Shown: piece by piece, positions 62,776 through 64,000 of the stretch | Layout: each line of letters starts with the position of its first letter | Numbering within the stretch: position 1 is the stretch's first letter | Origin: Nematostella vectensis | Taxonomy: Eukaryota; Cnidaria; Anthozoa; Actiniaria; Edwardsiidae | Direction of reading: 5' to 3' | Assembly (NCBI RefSeq): GCF_932526225.1 | Contig: NC_064047.1 | Coordinates: 4,401,501-4,465,500, forward strand | Length of the DNA stretch: 64,000 nucleotides | The notes under the pieces: model-generated | The model's database searches: none | What the model was told of the DNA's origin: nothing | What the model saw: only the letters and a program-made list of their open reading frames with translations | Position numbers and translations under genes: made by a program

Positions 62776-64000
62776 CCATGCGCACTACATGAACTAGATG
62801 TTGTATTTCCCTTCCGGTCCAAACGTGTATCATGTGACTTTACGACCATGCGCACTACATGTATTGGATGTCGTATTTCCCTTTCGGTCCTAATGTACAT
62901 CATGTGACTTTATGAGCATGCGCACTACATGTACTGGATGTCGTATTCCCTTCCGGTCATAACGTGTATCACGTGACTTTATGAGCATGCGCACTACATG
63001 TATTGGATGTCGTATCCCCTTCCGGTCCTAACGTGTATCACTTGACATTATGAGCATGCGCACTCCATGTACGCTGGATGTCGTATTCCCTTTCGGTCCT
63101 AACGTGTATCGCGTGACATTATGAGCATGCGCACTACATGTATTGGATGTCGTATTCCCTTCCGGTCCTAACGTGTATCACATGACTTTATGAGCATGCG
63201 CACTACATGTACTGGATGTCGTATTCCATTCCGGTCCTAACGTGTATCACGTGACATTATGAGCATGCGCACTACATGTATTGGATGTCGTATTCCCTTT
63301 CGGTCCTAACGTGTATCATGTGACTTTATGAGCATGCGCACTACATGTATTGGATGTCGTATTCCCTTCCGGTCCTTACGTGTATCACGTGACTTTACGA
63401 GCATGCGCACTACATGTATTGGATGTCGTATTCCCTTCCGGTCCTAACGTGTATCACATGACATTATGAGCATGCGCACTACATGTACGCTGGATGTCGT
63501 ATTCCCTTACGGTCCTAACGTGTATCACGTGACTTTACGAGCATGCGCACTACATGTATTGGATGTCGTATTCCCTTCCGGTCATAACGTGTATCATGTG
63601 ACTTTATGAGCATGCGCACTACATGTACGCTGGATGTCGTATTCCCTTACGGTCCTAACGTGTATCACGTGACTTTATGAGCATGCGCACTACATGTACG
63701 CTGGATGTCGTATTCCCTTACGGCCCTAACGTGTATCATGTGACTTTATGAGCATGCGCACTACATGTACGCTGGATGTCGTATTCCCTTACGGCCCTAA
63801 CGTGTATCATGTGACTTTATGAGCATGCGCACTACATGTACGCTGGATGTCGTATTCCCTTACGGTCCTAACGTGTATCACGTGACTTTATGAGCATGCG
63901 CACTACATGTACGCTGGATGTCGTATTCCCTTTCGGTCCTAACGTGTATCATGTGACTTTATGAGCATGCGCACTACATGTATTAGACGTCGTATTCCCT
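62730..64000 (+). repeat. 68-71-bp tandem array derived from the receptor 2 terminal exon, about 18 copies, runs off the window
   Basis: The last codons of receptor 2 (SYFPSDPNVYHVTL and TGA) are encoded by TCGTATTTCCCTTCTGATCC onward. The same stretch, then GAGCATGCGCACTACATGTA, repeats to the window end. Variants with ACATGTACGCTGG (71 bp) or ACATGTATTGG (68 bp) alternate. The window stops inside the array. Confidence 0.95.

Overview
The window looks like nuclear DNA of a marine invertebrate, most likely an anthozoan cnidarian such as a sea anemone. It is AT-rich, its genes are split by canonical introns, and minisatellites and small inverted-repeat elements are abundant. The species call is an inference from gene content and texture; nothing here proves it. 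I reconstructed the genes by joining exons at splice sites with matching phase. Most long open frames in the window are artefacts of tandem repeats.

Layout: (1) 2.4-13.6 kb, + strand: a complete five-exon DGAT2/MOGAT-type acyltransferase. Its last intron carries a 6.1-kb DNA transposon (7178-13260) with a 933-codon ORF, a perfect 5-bp target duplication and terminal inverted repeats made of an 18-bp minisatellite. (2) 15.7-17.6 kb, + strand: a three-exon double-cupin protein whose C-terminal half keeps the active-site residues of ectoine synthase. (3) 19.4-31.5 kb, - strand: a ZDHHC9/14/18-type palmitoyltransferase with a 26-nt exon encoding DHHC, a U12-type AT-AC intron and a 4-kb VNTR of 69-bp units. 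(4) about 32.1-39.9 kb, + strand: a TEX9-like coiled-coil gene, head to head with the ZDHHC gene. (5) 41.6-49.3 kb, - strand: a complete eight-exon Cys-loop receptor subunit with the PAR motif of anion channels. (6) 50.9-51.4 kb, + strand: a single-exon ankyrin protein resembling PPP1R27. (7) 51.9-54.2 kb: a 42-bp VNTR. (8) about 57.0-62.8 kb, + strand: a second PAR-type Cys-loop subunit, probably a divergent paralogue of gene 5, with its N-terminal exon(s) not found.

The most striking pattern is that many tandem arrays contain or start at gene boundaries. Exon end plus splice donor is repeated 4, 5 and 7 times in the two receptor genes. The terminal coding segment with its stop codon is repeated downstream of both receptors, one array running to the window edge. 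A 62-copy array starts at the first intronic base after a TEX9 exon, and another TEX9 exon has two decayed copies with their own acceptor AGs. Two introns present only in the + strand receptor are the ones filled with copies of the preceding exon end, while the combined length of one split exon pair (165+170) equals the unsplit paralogous exon (335). This suggests that local tandem duplication shapes intron gain and growth here.

The genes are functionally unrelated (lipid synthesis, possible osmolyte chemistry, palmitoylation, a centriolar/ciliary-type protein, ligand-gated chloride-type channels) and form no pathway.
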